DNA from: Caballeronia jiangsuensis | GTDB lineage: Bacteria; Pseudomonadota; Gammaproteobacteria; Burkholderiales; Burkholderiaceae | Reading direction: 5' to 3' | NCBI GenBank assembly: GCA_000648925.1 | Contig: JFHF01000020.1 | Coordinates: forward strand, 1 to 64,000 | Length of the DNA stretch: 64,000 nucleotides | Shown: piece after piece, positions 18,107-26,467 of the stretch | Layout of the letters: each line of letters begins with the position of its first letter | Numbering within the stretch: the stretch's first letter is position 1 | Program-made: the position numbers and the translations under genes | Notes under the pieces: model-generated | What the model saw: only the letters and a program-made list of their open reading frames with translations | Told to the model about the DNA's origin: nothing | The model's database searches: none

Positions 18107-19414
18107 TTACGCGACCTGCACGCGCTGGCGGCGCAGGAACGCGGGAATGGAGCTGACGATATCCGGCTTGCCCTGATTGCCCGCGATATACGGACTCCAC
18201 GGCTGCGCGCGCACCGCGGTCTTCGTCTTCCACACGACGTTGAACTGCCCGTCGCCGCGAATTTCGCCGATCATCACGGGCTTGTGCAGATGGTGATTGC
18301 CGTCCATCGACAGCGTGAAACCCGAGGGCGCGGCGAAGGTCTGGCCGATCATCGCGGTGCGCACCTTGTCGACATCGGCGCTCTTTGCTTTCTCGACGGC
18401 CTGCTTCCACATGTGGATGCCGACGAAGGTCGCTTCCATCGGATCGTTCGTCACGCGCTTGTCGCCGCCCGGCAGGTTTTGCGCCTTCACGTACTCGAAG
18501 AATTCCTTTTCGAACTTCGAGTTGTTGGTGTTCTTCACCGACATGAAGTAGTTCCATGCGGCGAGATGGCCGACGAGCGGCTTGGTGTCGATGCCGCGCA
18601 GCTCTTCTTCGCCGACCGAGAATGCGACGACGGGCACGTCGGTCGCTTTCAGGCCCTGGTTGCCGAGTTCCTTGTAGAACGGTACGTTCGAATCGCCGTT
18701 GATCGTAGAGATGACAGTTGTCTTTCCCCCTTGGGCAAATGTCTTGATGTTCGCGACGATGGTTTGATAGTCGCTATGTCCGAATGGTGTGTAGACCTCT
18801 TGAATGTCCGCATCCTTGATGCCCTTGGAATGTAGGAACGCGCGCAGGATCTTGTTGGTCGTGCGCGGATACACGTAGTCGGTGCCGAGCAGGAAGAAGC
18901 GCTTGGCGCTGCCGCCTTCCGGACCCATCAGATATTCGACGGCGGGGATCGCCTGCTGATTCGGCGCCGCGCCGGTATAGAACACGTTGCGCGACATCTC
19001 TTCGCCTTCGTACTGAACAGGGTAGAAGAGCAGGCCGTTGAGTTCCTCGAAGACTGGCAGCACCGACTTGCGCGACACCGACGTCCAGCAGCCGAACACG
19101 ACTGCGCACTTGTCTTGCGTGAGAAGCTGACGCGCTTTTTCGGCGAAGAGCGGCCAGTTCGAAGCCGGATCGACGACGACGGGTTGAAGCTGACGGCCCA
19201 TCACGCCGCCGCTCTTGTTGATATCGGCGATGGTCATGAGCGCCGTGTCTTTCAGCGACGTCTCGGAGATCGCCATCGTGCCCGACAGCGAATGCAGGAT
19301 GCCGACCTTGATCGGACCCGTATCGGCGGCCTGAGCTTTCGTGATCGGAAGCTGACCCGCGAGGGCGAGCGCGCCCGACATGGAGCCGAACTTCAGCAGA
19401 CTGCGTCGTTTCAT
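18107..19414 (-). CDS. urtA: Urea ABC transporter binding protein UrtA
   Basis: The 435-residue binding protein captures urea (or short amides) for the Urt importer. The chosen ATG at 19414 gives MKRRSLLKFGSMSGALALAG, a twin-arginine-like signal ending near ITKAQA. The mature part starts with IKVGILHSLSGTMAISE, the family 5 solute-binding motif, and has AVVFGCWTSVSRKSVLPVFE, typical of UrtA/AmiC proteins. The frame is open to 19603 but this extension crosses the sigma-54 promoter. It is first in urtABCD-urtE-ureD. Confidence 0.95.
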   Translation of the reverse strand: MKRRSLLKFGSMSGALALAGQLPITKAQAADTGPIKVGILHSLSGTMAISETSLKDTALMTIADINKSGGVMGRQLQPVVVDPASNWPLFAEKARQLLTQDKCAVVFGCWTSVSRKSVLPVFEELNGLLFYPVQYEGEEMSRNVFYTGAAPNQQAIPAVEYLMGPEGGSAKRFFLLGTDYVYPRTTNKILRAFLHSKGIKDADIQEVYTPFGHSDYQTIVANIKTFAQGGKTTVISTINGDSNVPFYKELGNQGLKATDVPVVAFSVGEEELRGIDTKPLVGHLAAWNYFMSVKNTNNSKFEKEFFEYVKAQNLPGGDKRVTNDPMEATFVGIHMWKQAVEKAKSADVDKVRTAMIGQTFAAPSGFTLSMDGNHHLHKPVMIGEIRGDGQFNVVWKTKTAVRAQPWSPYIAGNQGKPDIVSSIPAFLRRQRVQVA

Positions 19415-19473
19415 GATGAGTGTTCCCCTTGCCGATGTGTTTGTTTGAGCAATGACGATTGCTCGGATCGTTC

Positions 19474-19489
19474 TGCAAGGGTTATGCCA
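19474..19489 (-). promoter_or_regulatory. Sigma-54 promoter of urtA
   Basis: On the minus strand the bases read TGGCATAACCCTTGCA. They match the RpoN consensus TGGCACGNNNNTTGCW at all key positions, with exact -24/-12 spacing. Transcription would start near 19462, about 50 bases before the ATG. Sigma-54 control of urea uptake is normally exerted by NtrC under nitrogen limitation. I found no convincing full NtrC enhancer; TGCAC/GTGC half sites occur at about 19578-19600. Confidence 0.7.
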
Positions 19490-19643
19490 ATTGGGGTGGA
19501 ATGCTTTTGGGGTAAGGGTTTGATGCTCGTACGGCGGAGTTTTTACTGAGCGGGATACTGCGCTGGCGGCGGGGTTTTGGTGCACGTCGGGGCGTGCGTG
19601 CATCGTTGCGGTGCGGGTTCGCTTTGTTTTTGTTTGTTTGTTG

Positions 19644-20252
19644 CTGGATCCCGTATTCGTGTCGGTTTATTAGCACTGCCCCTGTGCGGGGCGGCAGTCA
19701 CTTTCTTTGCTGCTGCAAAGAAAGTAACCAAAGAAAGCAGCTTCTCACCGCCCGCGGTCACACGCACGTTGGCCATGCTTGCCAGCCGCAGGCGGCACTT
19801 GCCTAAGTGTCGCCCTCACAGGCCCATTCGGGCTTGGCTCGCGCACGGTCTGCCGCCCGAGACGATTCAGCGCGCTGGTTCAGCACGAAAGAGCTTCGGC
19901 ACAGCGCTACGCGCTGCCGTTGGGTATACGAGGGAAACCGACGAGAAGAAGCGCGCGCAGACCCGATTAACCCATCGGCCGCGTAGCGGGCTGGAGCTAT
20001 TTGGTGCTGAACCAGTTTGTACTGTGGTGCGATGTGTCAGACCGTGCGCGAGCCAAGCCCGGTTGGTCCTATGGGGGCGACACTTAGGCGAGTGCCACCG
20101 CGGGCTGGCAAGCATGGCCAACGTGCGTGTGACTGCGGGCGATGAGAAGCTGCTTTCTTTGGTTACTTTCTTTGCAGCAGCAAAGAAAGTGACCCCCGCC
20201 CCGGGGAGGGGCAGTGCTAATAGACCACCGCGAAATCAGGATTCCACGAAAG
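19644..20252. repeat. Nested inverted-repeat element, copy B (about 609 bp)
   Basis: This is the same family as copy A, in the opposite orientation. The reverse complement of its left half aligns with the right half of copy A (CTTGGCTCGCGCACGGTCTG, the TAAGTGTCGCCCTCAC core, GGTGAGAAGCTG). Its ends carry the ACTTTCTTTGC / GCAAAGAAAGT hairpin and AATAGACC or GGTTTATT motifs. The interior again pairs TGGTTCAGCACGAAAGAGCT with a matching arm near TTGGTGCTGAACCA. It fills most of the gap between urtA and the MFS gene and has no convincing coding sequence. Confidence 0.9.
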
Positions 20253-20284
20253 CCCAGTAACACAAACCCCCAACAAAAAACCCC

Positions 20285-21601
20285 TTAACGATTCACCATC
20301 CGCGCCGGCACGCTCAACGCGAGCAGGGCACCGAGCACGAGAAACCCTGCAAGCATATACATGCCGCTCGCGGTGGAAGCAGTCACCTGCTTGAGCCACC
20401 CGACGAGATAGGGACTCAAAAACCCGGCCAGGTTACCCAAAGAATTGATCATCGCAATCCCCGCCGCCGCACCGGTACCGGCGAGAAACGCCGTCGGCAG
20501 ACTCCAGAACAGCGGCAGCGTGGTGAGAATACCCATCGTCGCCAGCGTGAGGCCGATCATCGCGAGCGTCGTGTTCGACGACCACACCACCGACAGCACC
20601 AGCCCGATCGCACCGATGAACGCCGGAATCGCGATATGCCAGCGACGCTCGCCGGTCCGGTCCGCGCTGCGCGCCGCGTACAGCATGCCGATCACCGCCG
20701 CGCCATAAGGAATCGCGGACAGCAGGCCGACTTGCAAGGCATCGGAGACGCCCATCGACTTGATGATCGTCGGCAGCCAGAAGCTCACGCCGTAAAGACC
20801 CATCACGAACGAGAAGTAGATGAGGCTCATCAACCAGACCTTCGGACTCGACAGAATCTTGCCAAGCGAATGATCTTCCTTCGCGACGTTATCCGCCACG
20901 ATATTGCGCTCGAGCAGCTCGCGCTCTTCCTGCGTGAGCCACTTCGCTTTCGCGATGCGATCATCGAGCAGCGCAAACACGAAGAAACCCACGATGATCG
21001 ACGGAATGCCTTCGAGCAACAGCAGCCATTGCCAGCCGTGCCAGCCGTGCACGCCGTCGAAGGTCTTCATGATCCAGCCGCTTATCGGGCCGCCGATCAG
21101 ACCGGACAACGCGATGGCCGTCATGAAAAGCGTCGTCATGCGCCCGCGCCTGCGCGCCGGAAACCAGTACGTCAGATAAAGAATGATGCCGGGGAAGAAG
21201 CCCGCTTCGGCCGCGCCGAGCAGAAAGCGCATCACGTAGAACATCGTCGGCGTGGTGATGAACATCGTGAGCGCCGAGATGATGCCCCACGAAATCATGA
21301 TCCGCGCAATCCACACGCGCGCCCCCACGCGATGCAGGATCACGTTGCTCGGTATCTCGAAGATGAAGTAGCCGAAAAAGAAAATGCCCGCGCCGAAGCC
21401 GTACACGGCGTCCGAAAGTTGCAGGTCGGCGGCCATCTGCAGTTTCGCGAAGCCGACGTTCACGCGGTCCAGATATGCGACCACATAGCAGATCAGCAGA
21501 AGCGGCGAAAGCCGCCACGCGACCTTGCGATACGTCGCCTCCTCGAAGGCCGACGGCACGCCCGCGCCGGGGCGGGGCATGGGATTGGCGGTGCTGGCCA
21601 T
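20285..21601 (-). CDS. MFS transporter, anion:cation symporter type
   Basis: The 438-residue protein has about 12 hydrophobic helices and the ACS-family N-terminal signature CYVVAYLDRVNVGFAKLQM followed by YGFGAGIFFFGYFIFEIPSN. This group imports organic anions such as tartrate, glucarate, phthalate or hydroxy-acids. It lies downstream of a dehydrogenase and an aldehyde dehydrogenase on the same strand, with a 178-bp gap. It may import their substrate, but the compound is unknown. Confidence 0.88.
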   Translation of the reverse strand: MASTANPMPRPGAGVPSAFEEATYRKVAWRLSPLLLICYVVAYLDRVNVGFAKLQMAADLQLSDAVYGFGAGIFFFGYFIFEIPSNVILHRVGARVWIARIMISWGIISALTMFITTPTMFYVMRFLLGAAEAGFFPGIILYLTYWFPARRRGRMTTLFMTAIALSGLIGGPISGWIMKTFDGVHGWHGWQWLLLLEGIPSIIVGFFVFALLDDRIAKAKWLTQEERELLERNIVADNVAKEDHSLGKILSSPKVWLMSLIYFSFVMGLYGVSFWLPTIIKSMGVSDALQVGLLSAIPYGAAVIGMLYAARSADRTGERRWHIAIPAFIGAIGLVLSVVWSSNTTLAMIGLTLATMGILTTLPLFWSLPTAFLAGTGAAAGIAMINSLGNLAGFLSPYLVGWLKQVTASTASGMYMLAGFLVLGALLALSVPARMVNR

Positions 21602-21779
21602 GATGCTTGTCTCCTCTAGTTTTTAGCGGTCCGCGTCGAGCGGATGGGCCCGCTCGCGATTACAGACGCGTAAGGATTCTAGCCCGTCGGCATTCACGCC
21701 AAGCGCTTGTTCTTGCTAGGGAAAGCACGGATGTTTGAGCGCACGCCGCACTCGTCGCGCGGCGTGCGCCCGGCATCGC

Positions 21780-22556
21780 TCAGACGCAGCGCCCGCCGTC
21801 CACTTCGAGCGCGACGCCGGTGATGAACTCGGCATCGTCGGAGGCGAGGTAGAGCGCCGCGTTGGCGATGTCCTGCGGCGTCGAGAGGCGGCCGAGCGGA
21901 ATCGTCGCGAGGAACTTCCGGCGATTCTCGGGCGTGTCTTCCATGCCCATGAACTCGGAGAGCAGGGCGGTTTCGCCCATCACCGGATTGATGCAGTTCA
22001 CGCGGATGCGGTCCGGGCCCAGCTCGACTGCGAGCGCCTTGCTCGCGATGATGACCGCCGCCTTGCTGCCGTTGTACCAGACGAGTCCGGGACGCGGCCG
22101 CACGCCCGCCGTCGATGCGATATTGATGAACGCGCCGCCGCCCTGCTCGCGGAAGTACGGCACGAACTGCTCGACGCTCCAGTAGATGCTCTTCACGTTC
22201 ACCGCGTACACGCGATCGAATTCGGCTTCGGTCACGTCGAGCACGGGTTTGTTGCGATGAGTCGTGCCCGCATTGTTGACGACGACCTGCACGCTGCCGA
22301 AGTCCTGAATGGCCGCATCGAAGAGCGTTTGCCAGTCGGCGCGTTTGGTGACGTCGCCCGCCACGGCGATCGCGCGCCCGTGCTTCACTTCCGCCGACGA
22401 CGCGAGCGCAATCTCGCTCGCCACGCGTTCGGCGGCCGGGCCGTTGAGATCGTTGACGACGACGTTCGCGCCCTCGCGCGCAAAGGTCTTCGCGATGCCT
22501 TCGCCGAATCCCGAACCGCCGCCCGTCACGATCACCGTCTTGCCTTGCAGTCGCAT
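21780..22556 (-). CDS. SDR family oxidoreductase
   Basis: The 258-residue protein is a classical short-chain dehydrogenase. It has the cofactor motif TGGGSGFGEGIA, NNAG, and the catalytic Ser-Tyr-Lys set, with Tyr and Lys in the segment WYNGSKAAVI. An aspartate after the second strand (VVNDLNG) favours NAD over NADP. The ATG at 22556 is preceded by a GGGAGA ribosome site. It lies 11 bp after the aldehyde dehydrogenase, so the two probably oxidise an alcohol or keto-acid in succession. The substrate cannot be told. Confidence 0.88.
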   Translation of the reverse strand: MRLQGKTVIVTGGGSGFGEGIAKTFAREGANVVVNDLNGPAAERVASEIALASSAEVKHGRAIAVAGDVTKRADWQTLFDAAIQDFGSVQVVVNNAGTTHRNKPVLDVTEAEFDRVYAVNVKSIYWSVEQFVPYFREQGGGAFINIASTAGVRPRPGLVWYNGSKAAVIIASKALAVELGPDRIRVNCINPVMGETALLSEFMGMEDTPENRRKFLATIPLGRLSTPQDIANAALYLASDDAEFITGVALEVDGGRCV

Positions 22557-22567
22557 ATCGTCTCCCG

Positions 22568-24007
22568 TTATCCGTGTTTGATGGCAATGGTCTTCAAAGT
22601 CGTGAAGCCGTACAGCGCCTCGAATCCTTTCTCGCGTCCGTGTCCGGAATGCTTCACGCCGCCGAACGGCAATTCGATGCCGCCGCCCGCGCCGTAGTTG
22701 TTGATGAACACCTGCCCCGAGCGTACGCGGCGCGCGAGGCGCATCTGCCGCGCGCCGTCGCGTGTCCAGATGCCGGCCACGAGGCCGTAGTCGGTGCCAT
22801 TGGCGAGTTTCAGCGCTTCGGCTTCGTCGTCGAAGGGCATCGCGGCGAGCACCGGGCCGAACACTTCCTCGCGCGCGAGACGGTGCGTCGGCGGGACATC
22901 GCGCAGCAGCGTGGGCGCCTGATAGAAGCCCGCTTCGGGCGCATCGCCGACGACTTCGCCGTGCGCGGCCATCGGGATGCCGTCGTGCTGGGCATCGGAC
23001 AGGAAATCCCACACGCGCTGCTGCTGCTTCGCGCTGATGAGCGGGCCGCAGTCGAGATCGAGCTTGCTCGGGCCGACCTTCAGCGCCCCGAACGCCTGCG
23101 ACAGCCGCTCGATAAGCGGCTCGTACGCCGCGCGCTCGATCAGCACGCGGCTGCCCGCCGAGCATGTCTGCCCCGCGTTCTGCACGATCGCGGCGACGAG
23201 CACGGGCAGCGCAGCGTCGAAGTCCGCATCGGCGAACACGATTTGCGGCGACTTGCCGCCCAGTTCGAGCGTCACGGGGACGTGGTTATCGGCGGCCATC
23301 TTGGTGACGGCCGCGCCCGTCGCGGGCGAGCCCGTGAACGAGATGTGATCGATGCCCGGATGCCGCGCGAGCGCCGCGCCCGCTTCGTGGCCGTAGCCGG
23401 TGACGATATTGAGCGCGCCGTCGGGCAGGCCCGCTTCCGCCGCCAGTTCCGCGATGCGCAACAGCGACAGGCACGCGTCCTCGGCAGGCTTCGCGACGCA
23501 CGCATTGCCGGTCGCGAGCGCCGCGCCGACGCTGCGCCCGAAAATCTGCAGCGGATAGTTCCACGGCACGATATGGCCCGTCACGCCGTGCGGCTCGCGG
23601 ATCGTGAGCACGGTGTAGCCGGATTGATAGGGCAGGGTTTCGCCGTGCAGCTTGTCGGCGGCGCCCGCGTAGAACTCGAAGTAGCGCGCGATGCCGGCGG
23701 CGTCGGCGCGTGCCTGCTTCAGCGGCTTGCCAGTGTCGTGCGCCTCGATCTGCGCGATGTCCTCGTGGCACGCGGCGATCAGCATCGACAGACGCGCGAG
23801 AATGCGTCCGCGCTCGACGGCGCTCATCGCGCCCCATTCGCCTTCGAACGCGGCGCGGGCGGCGGCGACCGCGCGGTCGATATCGGCCGACGTGCCGCGC
23901 GCGATCTGCGCGAAAATCTGCCCGTCCGATGGATCGACGACGGGAATCGTCTCGTTGCCCGATGGCGCGACCCATCGGTTATTGATGAAATGCTTCGCGT
24001 CTTCCAT
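22568..24007 (-). CDS. NAD(P)-dependent aldehyde dehydrogenase
   Basis: The 479-residue enzyme oxidises an aldehyde to the acid. The catalytic Cys282 is in GQTCSAGSR and the general-base glutamate is in VTLELGGKSPQIVF. HIVPWNYPLQIF and the end motif FGGVKHSGHGREKGFEALY mark the betaine/gamma-guanidinobutyraldehyde-type branch. Start and length are normal. It heads a minus-strand group with an SDR and an MFS transporter. Substrate unknown. Confidence 0.92.
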   Translation of the reverse strand: MEDAKHFINNRWVAPSGNETIPVVDPSDGQIFAQIARGTSADIDRAVAAARAAFEGEWGAMSAVERGRILARLSMLIAACHEDIAQIEAHDTGKPLKQARADAAGIARYFEFYAGAADKLHGETLPYQSGYTVLTIREPHGVTGHIVPWNYPLQIFGRSVGAALATGNACVAKPAEDACLSLLRIAELAAEAGLPDGALNIVTGYGHEAGAALARHPGIDHISFTGSPATGAAVTKMAADNHVPVTLELGGKSPQIVFADADFDAALPVLVAAIVQNAGQTCSAGSRVLIERAAYEPLIERLSQAFGALKVGPSKLDLDCGPLISAKQQQRVWDFLSDAQHDGIPMAAHGEVVGDAPEAGFYQAPTLLRDVPPTHRLAREEVFGPVLAAMPFDDEAEALKLANGTDYGLVAGIWTRDGARQMRLARRVRSGQVFINNYGAGGGIELPFGGVKHSGHGREKGFEALYGFTTLKTIAIKHG

Positions 24008-24225
24008 GCATGTCTCCTGAATACGGGTTTTTGTTGCCGGAGTTCGATGCCGCTTCCGATTATCGCGCCAACGCCCGCCCCGCGCCGTGCGTGCAAAGGA
24101 CGCGCAAACCGATTGGCTATAATGACGCAATCACGCATCTACACGCGCGAGGGCCGCGGCGGTTCGCGAATGACCGTCCGCCCGTGCGATTCCATCTCCG
24201 ACCTCAACTTCTCCAGAGAGTGCTC

Positions 24226-24753
24226 ATGAGCTTCAATAACGTACCTCCCGGCAAGGATCTCCCGCAGGATTTCAACGTCATCATCGAGATTCCCGCGCAG
24301 AGCGATCCGGTCAAATACGAAGCGGACAAGGACATGGGCCTGCTGGTCGTCGACCGCTTCATCGGCACCGGCATGCGCTATCCCGCCAACTACGGCTTCA
24401 TTCCGCAGACGCTCTCCGGCGACGGCGATCCGGTCGACGTGCTCGTCATCACGCCGTTCCCGCTGCTGGCAGGCTCGGTCGTGCGCGCGCGTGCGCTCGG
24501 CATGCTGCAGATGACCGATGAATCCGGCGTGGACGCGAAGCTCGTCGCCGTGCCGCACGACAAGATCTGCCCGATGACGGCGAACATCAAGTCGATCGAC
24601 GACGTGCCCGAATATCTGAAAGACCAGATCAAGCACTTCTTCGAGAACTACAAGTCGCTCGAAAAGGGCAAGTGGGTGAAGGTCGAGGGCTGGGCGGGCA
24701 TCGATGCCGCGCACAAGGAAATCTCGGAAGGCGTCGCAAACTTCAAGAAGTAA
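24226..24753 (+). CDS. ppa: Inorganic pyrophosphatase
   Basis: The 175-residue product is a family I soluble pyrophosphatase that hydrolyses PPi to drive biosynthetic reactions. It has the metal-binding signature DGDPVDVLV and the YPANYGFIPQTL segment. The ATG at 24226 follows an AGAGAG ribosome site; a longer reading from 24010 enters the upstream promoter region. A strong terminator follows. It is a housekeeping gene with nothing unusual. Confidence 0.97.
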   Translation: MSFNNVPPGKDLPQDFNVIIEIPAQSDPVKYEADKDMGLLVVDRFIGTGMRYPANYGFIPQTLSGDGDPVDVLVITPFPLLAGSVVRARALGMLQMTDESGVDAKLVAVPHDKICPMTANIKSIDDVPEYLKDQIKHFFENYKSLEKGKWVKVEGWAGIDAAHKEISEGVANFKK

Positions 24754-24772
24754 GCGCGCTTTTAGACGAAAT

Positions 24773-24806
24773 GCCGCCGCGTTGCCAAAACGCGGCGGCG
24801 TTTTTT
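24773..24806 (+). terminator. Intrinsic terminator after ppa
   Basis: A 9-bp stem GCCGCCGCG / CGCGGCGGC with a 9-base loop is followed by a run of six T. It ends right at the stop of the convergent GIY-YIG gene. Confidence 0.9.
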
Positions 24807-25098
24807 ATTCTTCTTCGCTCGCCTCGATCCGGGGCAACAACGATTCGAGCGTCCGCTCTCCCGCGATCAGCGCGCGCTTCTGCTGCGCGGTCAGACGCTT
24901 CACGCGATATTCGGCGCGCAACGCCTCCGATCTCCCCGCCAGTTCGAACGACGCGAGCACGCGCAGCGGCTTTCTTGCGCGCGTATAGCGCGCGCCCTTG
25001 CCGCTCGCATGCGCGCAGAAGCGCGCTTCGACGTCCGTCGCGATGCCCGTGTAGAGGCTGCCGTCGGCGCATTCGATCAGATAGAGGAACCACGGCAT
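24805..25098 (-). CDS. GIY-YIG domain protein (UPF0213/YhbQ type)
   Basis: The 97-residue product is a stand-alone GIY-YIG nuclease-fold domain. The start MPWFLYLIECADGSLYTGIA holds the paired motif (YLI ... YTG), and RYTRARKPLRVLAS follows as in YhbQ-like proteins. It could be extended to 25245 but the extra N-terminus is basic and not family-like. The function of these small proteins is poorly known; nuclease activity is inferred from the fold only. Confidence 0.85.
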   Translation of the reverse strand: MPWFLYLIECADGSLYTGIATDVEARFCAHASGKGARYTRARKPLRVLASFELAGRSEALRAEYRVKRLTAQQKRALIAGERTLESLLPRIEASEEE

Positions 25099-25268
25099 CG
25101 CGTTTCGTCGGCGCTCGATGAAAGATTTGCCGCGCATTATCGCCGAAAGCACCGCGTCGGGGCGCTTTTGTCCGCTTCGGCGTGCCGCTGCGACTTGCGC
25201 GAGAATAGCCGCTTTCGGGCGCGGCTTTGCACGGCTTGCGCCCATCGATATTTCAGCGAGGTAGCCTG

Positions 25269-26411
25269 TTGAATCGCGAGGTCGAAATTCATGTGGTCGA
25301 TGCGCTGGACGAAATCCCGGCCGACGACTGGAACCGGCTCGCCGGCGATAACCCGTTCGTGCGTCACGCGTTTCTCTCGGCGTTGCAGGAAACCGGTTGC
25401 GCCGTGAAGCGCACCGGCTGGCGCGCGCATCATCTTGTATTGAAGCGCGGTGGCGAGTTCGCCGGCGCGATGCCGCTCTATCTGAAGTCGCATTCGCGCG
25501 GCGAGTACGTGTTCGACCACGCTTGGGCCGACGCCTTCGAGCGCCACGGTCTGCGCTACTACCCGAAGGCGCTGTCCGCGGTGCCGTTCTCGCCGGTGAC
25601 CGGCCCGCGCCTCATCGCCGCGCATCACGAGGATCGCGTGTTGCTCGCGCGTGGGGCCATCGAACTGACGCGGCGTCTCGAACTCTCGTCGCTTCATGTG
25701 CTGTTTCCGCACGCGCAGGATGTCGCGGCGCTGACGGATGCAGGCTACATGCTGCGCGAAGGCGTGCAGTTCCACTGGGAAAACCTGCCCGGCGACGGCT
25801 ACGAAAACTTCGACGCCTTTCTCGCGACGATGAGTCACGACAAGCGCAAGAAGGTGAAGCAGGATCGTCGGCGCGTGACGGAAGCGGGCGTGACGTACAC
25901 GTGGCTGCGCGGCAAGGAGATCGACGAAAGCGCGCTCGATTTCTTCTACGATTGCTACGACAACACGTATCGCGAACACTGGAATGCGCCGTATCTTTCG
26001 CGCGAGTTCTTCGGCCGGATTCATGCGGACGCGCCCGACAGCATGCTGCTCGTGATCGCGGAAGCGGACGGCTCGCGGCTCGCGTGCGCGCTCAACATGA
26101 TCGGCGGCGACACGATGTACGGCCGTTACTGGGGCACGCGCGAGTTCATCTCCGGGCTGCACTTCGAGACGTGCTACATGCAGGGCATCGCGTACTGCAT
26201 CGAACACGGGCTCGCGCGTTTCGAGGGCGGCGCGCAAGGCGTGCACAAGATGTCGCGCGGTCTTTTGCCGACGCCGACATGGTCCGCGCACTGGATCGCC
26301 GATCAGCGCTTCGCGCACGCGATCGCCGAGTTTCTCGACGCCGAGACGCAGGCGATGGATCAGCATATCGAGGAACTCGAAGCGCATACGCCGTTCAGGA
26401 AGAAAACCTGA
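25269..26411 (+). CDS. FemAB/GNAT-like N-acyltransferase (DUF482 family)
   Basis: The 380-residue protein resembles the peptidogalycan/FemAB-like group within the GNAT superfamily. Visible segments are HAFLSALQETGCAVKRTGW, FLATMSHDKRKKVKQDRRRV and GRYWGTREFISGLHFETCYM. These are typical of this widespread family, whose substrate has not been established. The TTG at 25269 was preferred over the GTG/ATG-like start at 25227 because a GCGAGG ribosome site lies 7-8 bases upstream and conservation begins here. It precedes nadE by 56 bp. Confidence 0.78.
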   Translation: MNREVEIHVVDALDEIPADDWNRLAGDNPFVRHAFLSALQETGCAVKRTGWRAHHLVLKRGGEFAGAMPLYLKSHSRGEYVFDHAWADAFERHGLRYYPKALSAVPFSPVTGPRLIAAHHEDRVLLARGAIELTRRLELSSLHVLFPHAQDVAALTDAGYMLREGVQFHWENLPGDGYENFDAFLATMSHDKRKKVKQDRRRVTEAGVTYTWLRGKEIDESALDFFYDCYDNTYREHWNAPYLSREFFGRIHADAPDSMLLVIAEADGSRLACALNMIGGDTMYGRYWGTREFISGLHFETCYMQGIAYCIEHGLARFEGGAQGVHKMSRGLLPTPTWSAHWIADQRFAHAIAEFLDAETQAMDQHIEELEAHTPFRKKT

Positions 26412-26467
26412 TGCGATAATCGACGAGACCTTTCGTTGCAACACGCGCACGCACATCCATCCCGACC

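Noticed and set aside
19577..20260. 227-residue frame across repeat copy B, and similar short frames in copy A with TFFAAAKKV segments
   Set aside because: The shared peptide is simply the translation of the ACTTTCTTTGC / GCAAAGAAAGT hairpin and occurs on both strands. There is no start context or domain, and the frames differ between copies.
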